Notes under the pieces: model-generated
Databases searched by the model: none
What the model was told of the DNA's origin: nothing
The model's input: only the letters and a program-made list of their open reading frames with translations
In this document: one piece after another, positions 1-5,359 of the stretch
How the letters are laid out: each line of letters opens with the position of its first letter
Numbering within the stretch: the first letter of the stretch is position 1
From: an uncultured Verrucomicrobiota bacterium
Lineage (GTDB): Bacteria; Verrucomicrobiota; Verrucomicrobiae; Opitutales; Opitutaceae
Assembly: GCA_946482165.1 (NCBI GenBank)
Contig: CAMLQS010000348.1
Location: 1-5,359 of the forward strand
DNA length: 5,359 nucleotides
Reading direction: 5' to 3'
Position numbers and translations under genes: made by a program

Positions 1-1091
1 ATCAGCTCGACCTCGCTCGCGCCGGAATGGCGGAGGGCGTTGTTGAACGCCTCCTTCACGCCAAGGAGCAGATTGCGGCGGACGCCGAGTCCGCAGGGAA
101 CCTCCGGCAGGTCCTCGTCGATCGCGAAGCGGCATCGGATAGGCGTATCCCGGAAAAAGGTTTCCGCGTAGCGCGCCAGGTAGGAGGCGAGCTCGCTCAC
201 CGTGTCGCGCTGGGAATTGATGAGCCACACGGTCTCCTTCATGTTCCGGCCCATCGCGCGCGCTTGTTCGCAGAGGCGCTTCAGCTTCTCGCCGGAGGGG
301 CCGGCTCCTCCGCCGAGTTCGCGCCGCACCGCCTCGCCGAGCAGGACCAGTTGCGTGAGGCCGCCGCCAAGGTTGTCGTGCAGGTCGTTCGCGATCCGCG
401 CCCGCTCCCGGCGGACCACCCGCTCCGATTGGAGTTTCAGCAGGAGCATGCCGGTGACGAACAGCCCCCCGAGTATCGCCGCGGCGCTCACCGCTATCAG
501 CGAGACCTGGAACCAACGGCGCTGCCAAAACGATTTCACTTCCGGCACCGAGACCGGGGCCTCGTAAACCCGAGGGCGCAGCCAGGTGTCGAAGCGCCGG
601 ATGACGCGCGCTTTTTCCTGGGTCGTGCCGAGCTTTGGAAACGGCCAGTTGGGGGCCTGTTCCGGAACCAGATACCAGGTCTCGTCCGTCGGGATCTCGA
701 TCTCCCGACCGTCGCGCAGGCGGATGCGCAGACCCGCGAGCAAGCCGCCGAAATCGAAGTCGTTCACCACGCTCACCGCCAGCACGTGGCGGCCCCGCGT
801 GAGCAGCCGCGTGATGTCATATTCGGTCAGCGCCCGCCAGTCGCTGCCCTGACCGATGAAGTGGCCGTCCAGATACACGCGGTAAAAGTTGTCGGCCGTG
901 ATGCGCAGCAAGGCCGCCTCGACTTCGCTCCCCGCCGGCACGTCGATCACCCGCACGAAACGACACTCTTGCCTATCCTGCGTCGTGTCCGTCCATATCC
1001 AATCCCCCACCCACAATCCGCGATGCAGGCCTGCGGCCATCGTAGGGGAGCCGAGCAGGATCATCAGAAGCCATGGCCAAAGTAAACGCAT
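1..1091 (-). CDS. Membrane sensor histidine kinase with periplasmic rhamnosidase-N-like domain (3' end cut by window edge)
   Basis: Partial kinase: 363 codons are visible and the frame stays open at base 1. The ATG at 1089-1091 is the first in frame, with a TGA five codons upstream. There is no clear ribosome binding site. Residues 1-20 look like a signal peptide (hydrophobic core, then T-M-A-A). Residues about 27-142 read like the jelly-roll N-terminal domain of alpha-L-rhamnosidases: W-I-W, then a strand A-D-N-F-Y-R-V-Y-L-D-G, then Y-D-I-T and V-L-A-V-S-V-V-N. A membrane helix follows at about 196-218. The dimerisation domain is of the HisKA_3 (NarX/DesK) type, with phospho-acceptor His238 in I-A-N-D-L-H-D-N. 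The ATPase N-box begins at about 345-356 (Glu347, Asn351, H-S); the G-boxes lie outside the window. The family autophosphorylates and passes phosphate to a NarL/FixJ-type regulator, none of which is visible here. By inference it senses a carbohydrate or glycoside in the periplasm. Confidence 0.9.
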   Translation of the reverse strand, partial: MRLLWPWLLMILLGSPTMAAGLHRGLWVGDWIWTDTTQDRQECRFVRVIDVPAGSEVEAALLRITADNFYRVYLDGHFIGQGSDWRALTEYDITRLLTRGRHVLAVSVVNDFDFGGLLAGLRIRLRDGREIEIPTDETWYLVPEQAPNWPFPKLGTTQEKARVIRRFDTWLRPRVYEAPVSVPEVKSFWQRRWFQVSLIAVSAAAILGGLFVTGMLLLKLQSERVVRRERARIANDLHDNLGGGLTQLVLLGEAVRRELGGGAGPSGEKLKRLCEQARAMGRNMKETVWLINSQRDTVSELASYLARYAETFFRDTPIRCRFAIDEDLPEVPCGLGVRRNLLLGVKEAFNNALRHSGASEVEL

Positions 1092-1424
1092 GCGATGGTC
1101 TTTTCACTATCGCTGAATCGTCGTGGCTACAACATTACGCGGCAGCTTCAGGCCGCGAATCTCTCCGTGTCCATCGCGTGTCGCCTTCGCCCCTCTCAGT
1201 TCACAGCGGAGCCCACGCGGGCAAGCCGCGCAAGGCTTCACTTTTACGCAAGTCAAACGCCCGCGATATCCACGCCGACGCGACGGCTCATCGTTCGTCC
1301 GAAACATGGAAAGCGAAGCGCATGGACGTTATGCCACCGCCAAGGCGGAGCTGGGCTGTTCCGTATTGAACGGCTTGGCGAGGTAGCTTGCGACTAAATC
1401 CCACCCGAAGGACCCCGGCCGAAC
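1092..1424. other. Gene-free stretch between kinase start and IS remnant
   Basis: About 330 bases with short open frames on both strands, none of which I recognise as protein. It should hold the kinase promoter (reading leftwards), but I see no convincing paired -35/-10 set. A TTGACT-like hexamer occurs on the minus strand near 1250 without a good partner. It may also contain what lay beyond the lost right end of the IS3 element. No copy of the left-end inverted repeat occurs here, and nothing resembles the catalytic C-terminus of a tyrosine recombinase. A small inverted repeat (CCGCC/GGCGG, around 1337-1348) has a two-base loop and is probably chance. Confidence 0.6.
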
Positions 1425-1640
1425 TTACAGATACGGATAAATCGGACGCGCCTTCGTCGCCTTCGACAGGTTCGGCCGGCGATAAATCGCCTCCGGCCCC
1501 ATCGCGGCCATCAGCCGGCGCACCCGCTTGCGGTTCACCCGATGGCCTTGGCGGCACAGCCGGCGCGTCGTCTGTCGGCTCCCGAAGAACGGGAACGCCA
1601 GATACGTTCCGTCGATCACCCGCATCAACGCCAATGCCAT
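1425..1640 (-). pseudogene. IS3-family transposase orfB fragment
   Basis: The frame carries hallmarks of the IS3 OrfB HTH_21 region that precedes the DDE core: L-M-R-V-I-D, F-P-F-F-G-S-R, R-L-C-R-Q-G-H-R-V-N-R-K-R-V, R-R-L-M-A-A-M-G-P-E-A-I-Y and finally P-I-Y-P-Y-L. In intact relatives, I-Y-P-Y-L is followed by the start of the integrase core (typically ..R-P-N-Q-V-W..). Here a TAA follows at once, so the catalytic Asp-Asp-Glu domain is absent. The frame is open back to 1667, but those extra codons overlap the orfA remnant in another frame and are not OrfB-like. Homology begins at about 1640. About 71 residues remain of a protein usually near 280. Confidence 0.88.
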
Positions 1641-1704
1641 TGAGGGCCTCCAGCCCCGCCTGCGCATTAAACTCGGCGATGAATGAACGACGTTTCTTCG
1701 ACAT
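1637..1704 (-). pseudogene. IS3-family transposase orfA N-terminal fragment
   Basis: It starts at the ATG at 1702-1704 with M-S-K-K-R-R-S-F-I-A-E-F and continues to L-E-A-L-N-G. This matches the usual opening of IS3 OrfA proteins, where the helix-turn-helix follows. Only about 23 residues survive before the sequence jumps to orfB near 1640. The orfA frame then runs on as unrelated sequence to a stop near 1288. The helix-turn-helix, the leucine zipper and the programmed frameshift site are all lost. A small deletion-prone junction is visible around CAATGGCATTGG. Confidence 0.82.
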
Positions 1705-1710
1705 CTTGGA

Positions 1711-1718
1711 CTTCCTTT
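1711..1718 (-). promoter_or_regulatory. Ribosome binding site of the IS orfA remnant
   Basis: On the minus strand AAAGGAAG lies six bases before the orfA ATG at 1704, which is good Shine-Dalgarno geometry. It is the only clear one next to a recognised start in this window. That supports the orfA start and an outside origin for the element. Confidence 0.6.
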
Positions 1719-1737
1719 GGGTTTAGTCTCTCCCCTC

Positions 1738-1757
1738 TGTCCAACTTTCGGGGTTCA
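1738..1757 (-). repeat. Left terminal inverted repeat of the IS3 element
   Basis: Read on the minus strand this is TGAACCCCGAAAGTTGGACA. It begins with the TG dinucleotide of IS3-family ends and contains the A-A-G-T-T-G-G-A-C-A pattern common in that family. It lies 33 bases upstream of the orfA start and exactly where integrase-like sequence ends. No right-hand partner was found in the window, so target duplication cannot be checked. Confidence 0.7.
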
Positions 1758-2005
1758 CTTCGAACATCACCGCTTTCAACGACCCAGCGCGCTTTTGCCC
1801 GCAGCTTCCCGGCCTTCGCGAGTTCATCCGCCAACCGCAATTTGGCCACCGAACAAACAGAGGTCTTCAGCGCTTTCATCGTCCGCCGCCCATGCAGCTT
1901 GAATCGCGCGTAATAGCGGCCGCTTTCCCGATGCCGGACCAAGCCCTGCACATTTGTGGCGTGGTCCCAAACGCACTCCGTGGCCTCGTCGGCGCAGTCG
2001 TTCAT
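1758..2005 (-). pseudogene. Tyrosine recombinase (phage-type integrase), N-terminal fragment interrupted by IS3
   Basis: It starts at the ATG at 2003-2005 with no Shine-Dalgarno. Residues about 19-65 read V-Q-G-L-V-R-H-R-E-S-G-R-Y-Y-A-R-F, G-R-R-T-M-K-A-L-K-T and S-V-A-K-L-R-L-A-D-E-L. This is the arm-binding/N-terminal segment of site-specific tyrosine recombinases of a type I recall from Verrucomicrobia. Homology ends at about residue 83, at the IS left end. The frame then runs on through IS sequence to a stop at 1667. The core-binding and catalytic domains (R..H-x-x-R..Y) are not found beyond the IS or anywhere else in the window, so the gene is dead. Intact family members are about 350-420 residues. 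Assignment rests on recognition of the N-terminal pattern only. Confidence 0.75.
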
Positions 2006-2272
2006 TTAGGTCAGAAAGGGGATAAAACAGGGGCATAATTACCCCATTCTCCCTCCTAAACCTGAATATCCATGAAATAGATCCTCATCGTGGCAGCGGT
2101 TGGCCTGAAACGATCTCGCCCCCGAAAAGCGACCGCTTTTGGGCGCGAACGACGCAAATCATCCGGTTCGAGAGAGAGCCCCGCTCGCGCCCCGGGCGAC
2201 GCCTTTTCCGCTCCGCATGGATTCCGGATTTGGCGCACGCCCCGGAAGTCTCTTCTTTCCCGGATCGTTTCC
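2006..2272. other. Divergent intergenic region upstream of cysK
   Basis: About 267 bases separate the integrase remnant (leftwards) from cysK (rightwards). The left part (2006-2080) is AT-richer and probably holds the promoters, including CATAAT at 2034-2039 on the plus strand, but no well-spaced -35 was found. The right part is GC-rich. It contains the hairpin listed separately and an in-frame open extension of cysK from 2090. I saw no recognisable SAM riboswitch or T-box. Confidence 0.5.
2121..2143. repeat. Imperfect hairpin in the cysK leader
   Basis: AAAAGCG at 2125-2131 pairs with CGCTTTT at 2134-2140 across a two-base AC gap. CCC at 2121-2123 then pairs with GGG at 2141-2143 past a bulged G. 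This gives a roughly ten-pair stem with a tiny loop about 130 bases before cysK. No T-run follows, so it is not a standard intrinsic terminator for rightward transcription. It could be an mRNA leader structure, a protein-binding palindrome or chance. Confidence 0.35.
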
Positions 2273-3268
2273 ATGGCCGATTCCCCGCCGCCACTTCTCT
2301 CGCTCGCCTCCGCCGTCGGCGGCACCCCGCTTGTCCGGCTCGGACGGCTCTCCGCCGAAACCGGCTGCGAAATTCTTGGAAAGGCCGAGTTCCTCAACCC
2401 CGGCGGTTCGATCAAGGACCGTGCGGCGCTCGCCATGCTCGACGCCGCCGAGCGCGCGGGAGCGCTCCGTCCCGGCGGCCTCATCGTCGAGGGCACCGCG
2501 GGCAATACCGGCGCCGCGCTCGCGCTCTTCGGCCGGCCCCGCGGCTACCGCTGCCGTTTCTTCGTTCCCGAATCCATCTGCGCCGCCAAAACCGACTTGC
2601 TCACCGCGCTCGGCGCCGAGGTTCGCCGCGTGCCCGACCGGCCCTGCGGTCATCCGGAGAATTTTCAACAACTCGCCCGGCGCGACGCCGAGGCCGATCC
2701 CTCCGCGTGGTGGGTCAACCAGTTCGACAACCTCGCCAACCACGAGGCGCACTATCTTGGCACCGCGCCCGAGATCTGGCGTCAGACCGGCGGCAAGCTG
2801 GCCGCGGTCTTCGCCGCCGTGGGCTCGGGCGGGACGCTCGCCGGCCTCTCGCGCCACTTCGCCGAGCATGCGCCCGCCGTGCGCGTCGTCTGCGCCGATC
2901 CGCATGGCGCCGCGATGTGGTCCTGGTTCACGCACGGCCATCTCGACGACGTCGAGGGCGACTCGGTTGCCGAGGGCATCGGCCAGTGTCGCGTCACCGC
3001 GAACGTCGCCCTCGCGCGCGTCGCGGCCGCCCACCGCATTCCCGACGCGGAGGCGATTTCCATTCTCCACCGTTTGCGCGACGAAGAAGGCGTCTTCGTC
3101 GGACTCTCCGCCGCGATGAATGTCGCCGCCGCGCTGCGCGACGCCCGAACCCACGGCCCCGGCCGCGTGCTCGTTGCCATCCTTTGCGATGGCGGCGCAC
3201 GCTATGCCGCCACCATCCACGATCCGCGCTGGCTGACCGCCCGCGGCCTTCCGTTGCCCAGAAAATGA
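2273..3268 (+). CDS. cysK: Cysteine synthase (O-acetylserine sulfhydrylase), PLP-dependent
   Basis: A 331-residue cytoplasmic fold-type II PLP enzyme that makes L-cysteine from O-acetylserine and sulfide. Visible motifs, in order: G-G-T-P-L-V-R-L (16-23); N-P-G-G-S-I-K-D-R with PLP-binding Lys48; substrate/PLP loop E-G-T-A-G-N-T-G (73-80); W-W-V-N-Q-F-D-N-L-A-N (146-156); phosphate loop V-G-S-G-G-T-L-A-G (183-191); M-W-S-W-F (215-219); E-G-I-G-Q (234-238); and C-terminal I-L-C-D-G-G-A-R-Y (303-311). The E-G-T-A-G-N-T-G and C-D-G-G-x-R-Y forms mark the subgroup common in alphaproteobacteria, so the Gly in place of the Ser of enteric CysK is not a defect. The frame is open back to 2090. I chose the ATG at 2273 because homology begins just after it and the 61 upstream codons look like leader DNA. 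No Shine-Dalgarno is seen. It overlaps the next gene by ATGA. Confidence 0.93.
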   Translation: MADSPPPLLSLASAVGGTPLVRLGRLSAETGCEILGKAEFLNPGGSIKDRAALAMLDAAERAGALRPGGLIVEGTAGNTGAALALFGRPRGYRCRFFVPESICAAKTDLLTALGAEVRRVPDRPCGHPENFQQLARRDAEADPSAWWVNQFDNLANHEAHYLGTAPEIWRQTGGKLAAVFAAVGSGGTLAGLSRHFAEHAPAVRVVCADPHGAAMWSWFTHGHLDDVEGDSVAEGIGQCRVTANVALARVAAAHRIPDAEAISILHRLRDEEGVFVGLSAAMNVAAALRDARTHGPGRVLVAILCDGGARYAATIHDPRWLTARGLPLPRK

Positions 3269-3780
3269 CCGTCTCCCCCTGCACCCGCGCGCACGCGCCG
3301 GAGATCCTCGCGATCTTCAATGACGCCATCCTGCACACCACCGCGCTCTACGAATACGAGCCTCGCACCCCGGAGTTCATGGCCGCGTGGTTTGAGGGCA
3401 AGGAACGCGCCGACCTGCCGGTGCTCGGCGCCTTCGCCGCCGACGGCGCGCTCGCCGGCTTCGCCAGCTACGGCCCCTTTCGCGGCGCGCTCCCCGGCTT
3501 CCGTCATACGGTCGAGCACTCGGTCTACGTGGGGCAATCCTATCGGCGCCGAGGCGTGGCCAAGACGCTGCTCACCGAACTGATCGCGCAAGCCACCGCA
3601 CGCGAGGTGCGCGTGATGGTGGGCGTAATCGACTCCGCCAATCTCGCCAGCCTCGCTCTCCACGACGCCTTCGGCTTCGCGCGCGCCGGCGTGCTGCGCG
3701 GCGTCGGTTACAAATTCGGCCGCTGGCTCGACGTCGACCTCGTCCAGCTCACTTTGCCCGGACCTTCGATTTGCAACTAA
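3265..3780 (+). CDS. GNAT N-acetyltransferase, MnaT/phosphinothricin acetyltransferase-like
   Basis: A complete 171-residue GNAT-fold protein. It matches, from memory, the pattern of E. coli MnaT (YncA) and PAT/Bar enzymes, which transfer acetyl from acetyl-CoA to the amino group of methionine, methionine sulfone/sulfoximine or phosphinothricin. Signatures: I-F-N-D-A-I-L-H-T-T-A (17-27); Y-E-P-R-T-P-E (31-37); W-F-E-G (42-45); F-R-H-T-V-E-H-S-V-Y-V (79-89); acetyl-CoA loop Q-S-Y-R-R-R-G-V-A (91-99); N-L-A-S-L-A-L-H-D-A-F-G-F (126-138); and K-F-G-R-W-L-D-V (150-157). The ATG at 3265-3267 shares four bases with the cysK stop, so translation is probably coupled, and no separate ribosome site is seen. 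The pairing with cysteine synthase suggests a role around sulfur amino acids or their toxic analogues. The exact substrate cannot be read from sequence. Confidence 0.88.
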   Translation: MTVSPCTRAHAPEILAIFNDAILHTTALYEYEPRTPEFMAAWFEGKERADLPVLGAFAADGALAGFASYGPFRGALPGFRHTVEHSVYVGQSYRRRGVAKTLLTELIAQATAREVRVMVGVIDSANLASLALHDAFGFARAGVLRGVGYKFGRWLDVDLVQLTLPGPSICN

Positions 3781-3976
3781 TCTGCCGGCTGGTTGCTTGG
3801 GGTGGTTCGCGTGGACCCGCTCTCTCGTCGCATGCCTGGACGCGCCACGGTCGCGTTACAATTAACACGCCCCCGCCATCGGCCCCGGTGAAAACCCGGA
3901 AATCCTTCGCATACGCCTCGTGCCGCCACTGCGGTTCGGAGGAAGCGCAGCGCCCTCATTATCTTACCCTACGCCG
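3781..3976 (+). other. Intergenic region before the lyase-like gene
   Basis: 196 bases with no gene. TACAAT at 3857-3862 (within TTACAATTAA, the most AT-rich point) could be a -10 box for the downstream gene, but no good -35 lies 16-18 bases before it. A seven-pair stem (3773-3779 with 3790-3796, one G-T pair) straddles the mnaT-like stop and lacks a T-run, so it is at best a weak terminator. GGAGGAAG at 3939-3946 is too far from the next start (about 30 bases) to serve as its ribosome site. Confidence 0.4.
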
Positions 3977-5359
3977 ATGCTCATGGCCGTCCGCCCCCCG
4001 CTCTCGTTCGGTGCCGTTGCGCACCGGGTGACTCTTCTCGCACTCGGCCTGATCGCCGCGTTCGTCACCCCGCTCCCGGCTCACGAGACCAGCTTCAACT
4101 CGGTCATCGCCTACTCGGCGAGCCAGCCGGCCGGCGCCGGGACGGACATCGCCAACTGGACCGGCGCCGCCTTCGACGCCGCCAACGTCGGCGGTTCCGG
4201 CGTCAACGCCGACGGCGGCGTGAACAACGGCACCGCCAACGACGCGAGCACCCGCGTGCTGGATGACGGCATCGCGCAGGGCCAGACTTTCACCACCGGC
4301 TCCAACGCCCACGGCTACGAGCTCACCGGCATCACCCTCCGCGTCGCCGGCTACACCAGCAACATCGCCTCCGGCGCCAACCTCACCTCGTGGAATCTCG
4401 GCGCGAGCAACGGTCCGCTCATCGTCACGGTCGGCAAGATCGCCGGCACCACGCACGCGCCGCTCTCGATGCAGAACTTCATGGCCGGCGGCACCGGCCA
4501 TCCCGGCTCCGGCAGCGGCGCCAACGGCCCCGGCACCTACGTCACCTTTCCCCTGCCCTTCCCCGTCCACCTCGATCCGAACACCACCTACAGCTTCGAC
4601 CTCTCGATCGCCCGCAGCTCAAACCACCTCGAGCTGCACGGCACCAACGGCGATCCCTACGCCGCCGGCACCGCCTTCACCCGTAGTGGCTCCACGGTTA
4701 CGCCCCGCGCCGGCGACCGCGTTTTTCAGGCCAACCTCACCGAGTCCGCCGCGCCCTACGCGCCCTTCACCCACCCCGGCGCGCTGCACACGCAGGCGGA
4801 CTTTGATCGGATGATCGAGAAAGTGGCCGCCAACGCGCAGCCGTGGAAAGGCAGCTACGACACCCTTCTCGCCAACGCCTATGCCCAGACCTGGTGGGGA
4901 GCCTACGACGTCGACTGGATCATCCGCGGCGACACCGGCAACAACTACACCCGCTCGCAACAGGACGCGCAGGCCATCTACCAGCTCGCGCTACGTTGGA
5001 AACTCACCGGCGACGTCGCCTACGCCAACCGCGCCGTCCAGATCGCCAACGTCTGGTCCGGCCTGGTCGGCGTCGGCGGCAACACCAACGCCGCGCTCGC
5101 CTCCGGCATCTGCGGCTACCTCTTCGCCACCGGCGGAGAAATCCTGAGCACCTACCCCGGTTGGCCCGCCGCCGAAAAGCAGGCCTACAAGGACATGATG
5201 ATGCGCGTATTCTACACCGGAAACGTGCGCTTCCTCTGGGAGCACTTCGGCACCCCCCACTCCAAGGGCGGCAACACCCACTACCGCCTGAACTGGGACA
5301 CCGACAACATGGCCTCCATGGCCGCCATCGGCATCCTCTGCGACAACCGCGCCGTCTAC
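3977..5359 (+). CDS. Secreted alginate-lyase-family protein with N-terminal beta-sandwich-like domain (3' end cut by window edge)
   Basis: 461 codons are visible, still open at the right edge. A signal peptide occupies about 1-35 (hydrophobic 18-31, then T-P-L-P-A before His36), so the protein is exported. Residues about 38-256 are Gly/Asn/Thr-rich, with Q-G-Q-T-F-T-T-G (101-108), Y-E-L-T-G-I-T-L-R-V (114-123) and L-D-P-N-T-T-Y-S-F (199-207). This pattern of predicted strands is seen in extracellular Verrucomicrobia proteins and is not catalytic in any way I can see. From about 265 (H-P-G-A-L-H-T-Q-A-D-F-D-R-M) it matches the alpha/alpha-toroid alginate lyase family (Pfam Alginate_lyase). Supporting motifs are R-G-D-T-G-N-N-Y, A-L-R-W-K-L-T-G-D, and N-W-D-T-D-N-M-A-S-M-A-A-I-G-I-L-C-D-N-R (439-458). 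The family cleaves uronate polysaccharides by beta-elimination, but substrate is unproven here. ATG 3977 and ATG 3983 are both possible starts; neither has a Shine-Dalgarno. Confidence 0.85.
   Translation, partial: MLMAVRPPLSFGAVAHRVTLLALGLIAAFVTPLPAHETSFNSVIAYSASQPAGAGTDIANWTGAAFDAANVGGSGVNADGGVNNGTANDASTRVLDDGIAQGQTFTTGSNAHGYELTGITLRVAGYTSNIASGANLTSWNLGASNGPLIVTVGKIAGTTHAPLSMQNFMAGGTGHPGSGSGANGPGTYVTFPLPFPVHLDPNTTYSFDLSIARSSNHLELHGTNGDPYAAGTAFTRSGSTVTPRAGDRVFQANLTESAAPYAPFTHPGALHTQADFDRMIEKVAANAQPWKGSYDTLLANAYAQTWWGAYDVDWIIRGDTGNNYTRSQQDAQAIYQLALRWKLTGDVAYANRAVQIANVWSGLVGVGGNTNAALASGICGYLFATGGEILSTYPGWPAAEKQAYKDMMMRVFYTGNVRFLWEHFGTPHSKGGNTHYRLNWDTDNMASMAAIGILCDNRAVY

Larger units (their letters stand above)
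1425..1757 (-). mobile_element. Decayed IS3-family insertion sequence, left end plus internally deleted orfA/orfB
   Basis: A remnant of about 333 bases, read on the minus strand. It has a terminal sequence typical of IS3 ends (TG...TTGGACA, 1757 to 1738), a ribosome binding site and orfA start at 1704, then an abrupt switch near 1640 into the middle of orfB, which stops at 1425. Intact IS3-family elements are roughly 1.2-1.5 kb, so most of it is missing: the bulk of orfA, the start of orfB, the DDE catalytic core and the right inverted repeat. It cannot encode transposase. It sits inside an integrase gene fragment on the same strand. The right boundary is uncertain, because I can follow IS homology only to the orfB stop. 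Confidence 0.85.

Noticed and set aside
27..1085. Long plus-strand open frame of 352 codons across the left part
   Set aside because: It is antisense to the kinase, whose minus-strand frame shows a clear HisKA_3 His motif and ATPase N-box. The plus-strand product has no recognisable motif.
1322..1340. GTTATGCC-like core, considered as an integron attC site
   Set aside because: No matching complementary core at suitable distance and no attC-like fold were found. The sequence does not fit GTTRRRY.
1667..1757. C-terminal tail of the integrase frame beyond residue 83
   Set aside because: These codons translate the IS left end in a chance frame and are not integrase sequence.
2090..2272. A 61-residue N-terminal extension of cysteine synthase
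   Set aside because: It is basic and low in hydrophobic content, contains the hairpin, and has no counterpart in the family. ATG 2273 gives the usual N-terminus.
2159..3220. Long minus-strand open frame opposite cysK
   Set aside because: It is a shadow frame of GC-rich coding DNA. The plus strand carries an unmistakable PLP-lyase with all motifs in order.
2230..3264. Extending the acetyltransferase frame upstream through cysK as one 516-residue protein
   Set aside because: The upstream part is Arg-rich out-of-frame cysK sequence. GNAT homology starts only at the ATG at 3265.
3773..3796. Seven-pair stem over the acetyltransferase stop as an intrinsic terminator
   Set aside because: It includes a G-T pair, has a ten-base loop and no T-run. 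It is too weak to list as a terminator.
3959..4570. Minus-strand open frame of 203 codons opposite the lyase gene
   Set aside because: Gly/Val/Ala-rich shadow frame. The plus strand has a signal peptide and a continuous family match.

Overview
The window is GC-rich. It reads best as accessory chromosome from a Verrucomicrobium, probably of the Opitutaceae type. This is an inference from the protein families: a histidine kinase with a rhamnosidase-like sensor domain, an alginate-lyase-family protein with an extra N-terminal sandwich domain, and an integrase of a style I associate with that group. No rRNA, tRNA or CRISPR array was seen. Both edges cut through a gene.

Layout, left to right. Positions 1-1091 (minus strand) hold the first 363 codons of a membrane sensor histidine kinase. 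The gene runs off the left edge inside its ATPase domain. Positions 1092-1424 carry no convincing gene. Positions 1425-2005 (minus strand) are a nested wreck of mobile DNA: the N-terminal third of a tyrosine recombinase, broken at about 1757 by the left end of an IS3-family element. That element has itself lost most of orfA, the start of orfB and the whole right half. Positions 2006-2272 are a leader region with one imperfect hairpin.

Positions 2273-3780 (plus strand) form a translationally coupled pair: an O-acetylserine-type cysteine synthase, then a GNAT acetyltransferase very like MnaT (YncA)/phosphinothricin acetyltransferase. They overlap by four bases (ATGA). After a 196-base gap, positions 3977-5359 (plus strand) encode a secreted protein. 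It has a signal peptide, an Asn/Gly-rich beta-sandwich-like domain and the start of an alginate-lyase-family helical domain, cut by the right edge.

Functionally there are three themes. The kinase and the lyase both point to polysaccharide or glycoside sensing and breakdown, though nothing here shows that one controls the other. The cysK-mnaT pair points to sulfur amino-acid synthesis coupled to N-acylation of amino acids or their toxic analogues. The middle is a decayed integration site. None of the host genes has a clear Shine-Dalgarno sequence; the IS orfA remnant does. I found no clear previously undescribed system. The most notable items are the kinase's sensor architecture, the cysK-mnaT coupling and the double-truncated IS/integrase scar.
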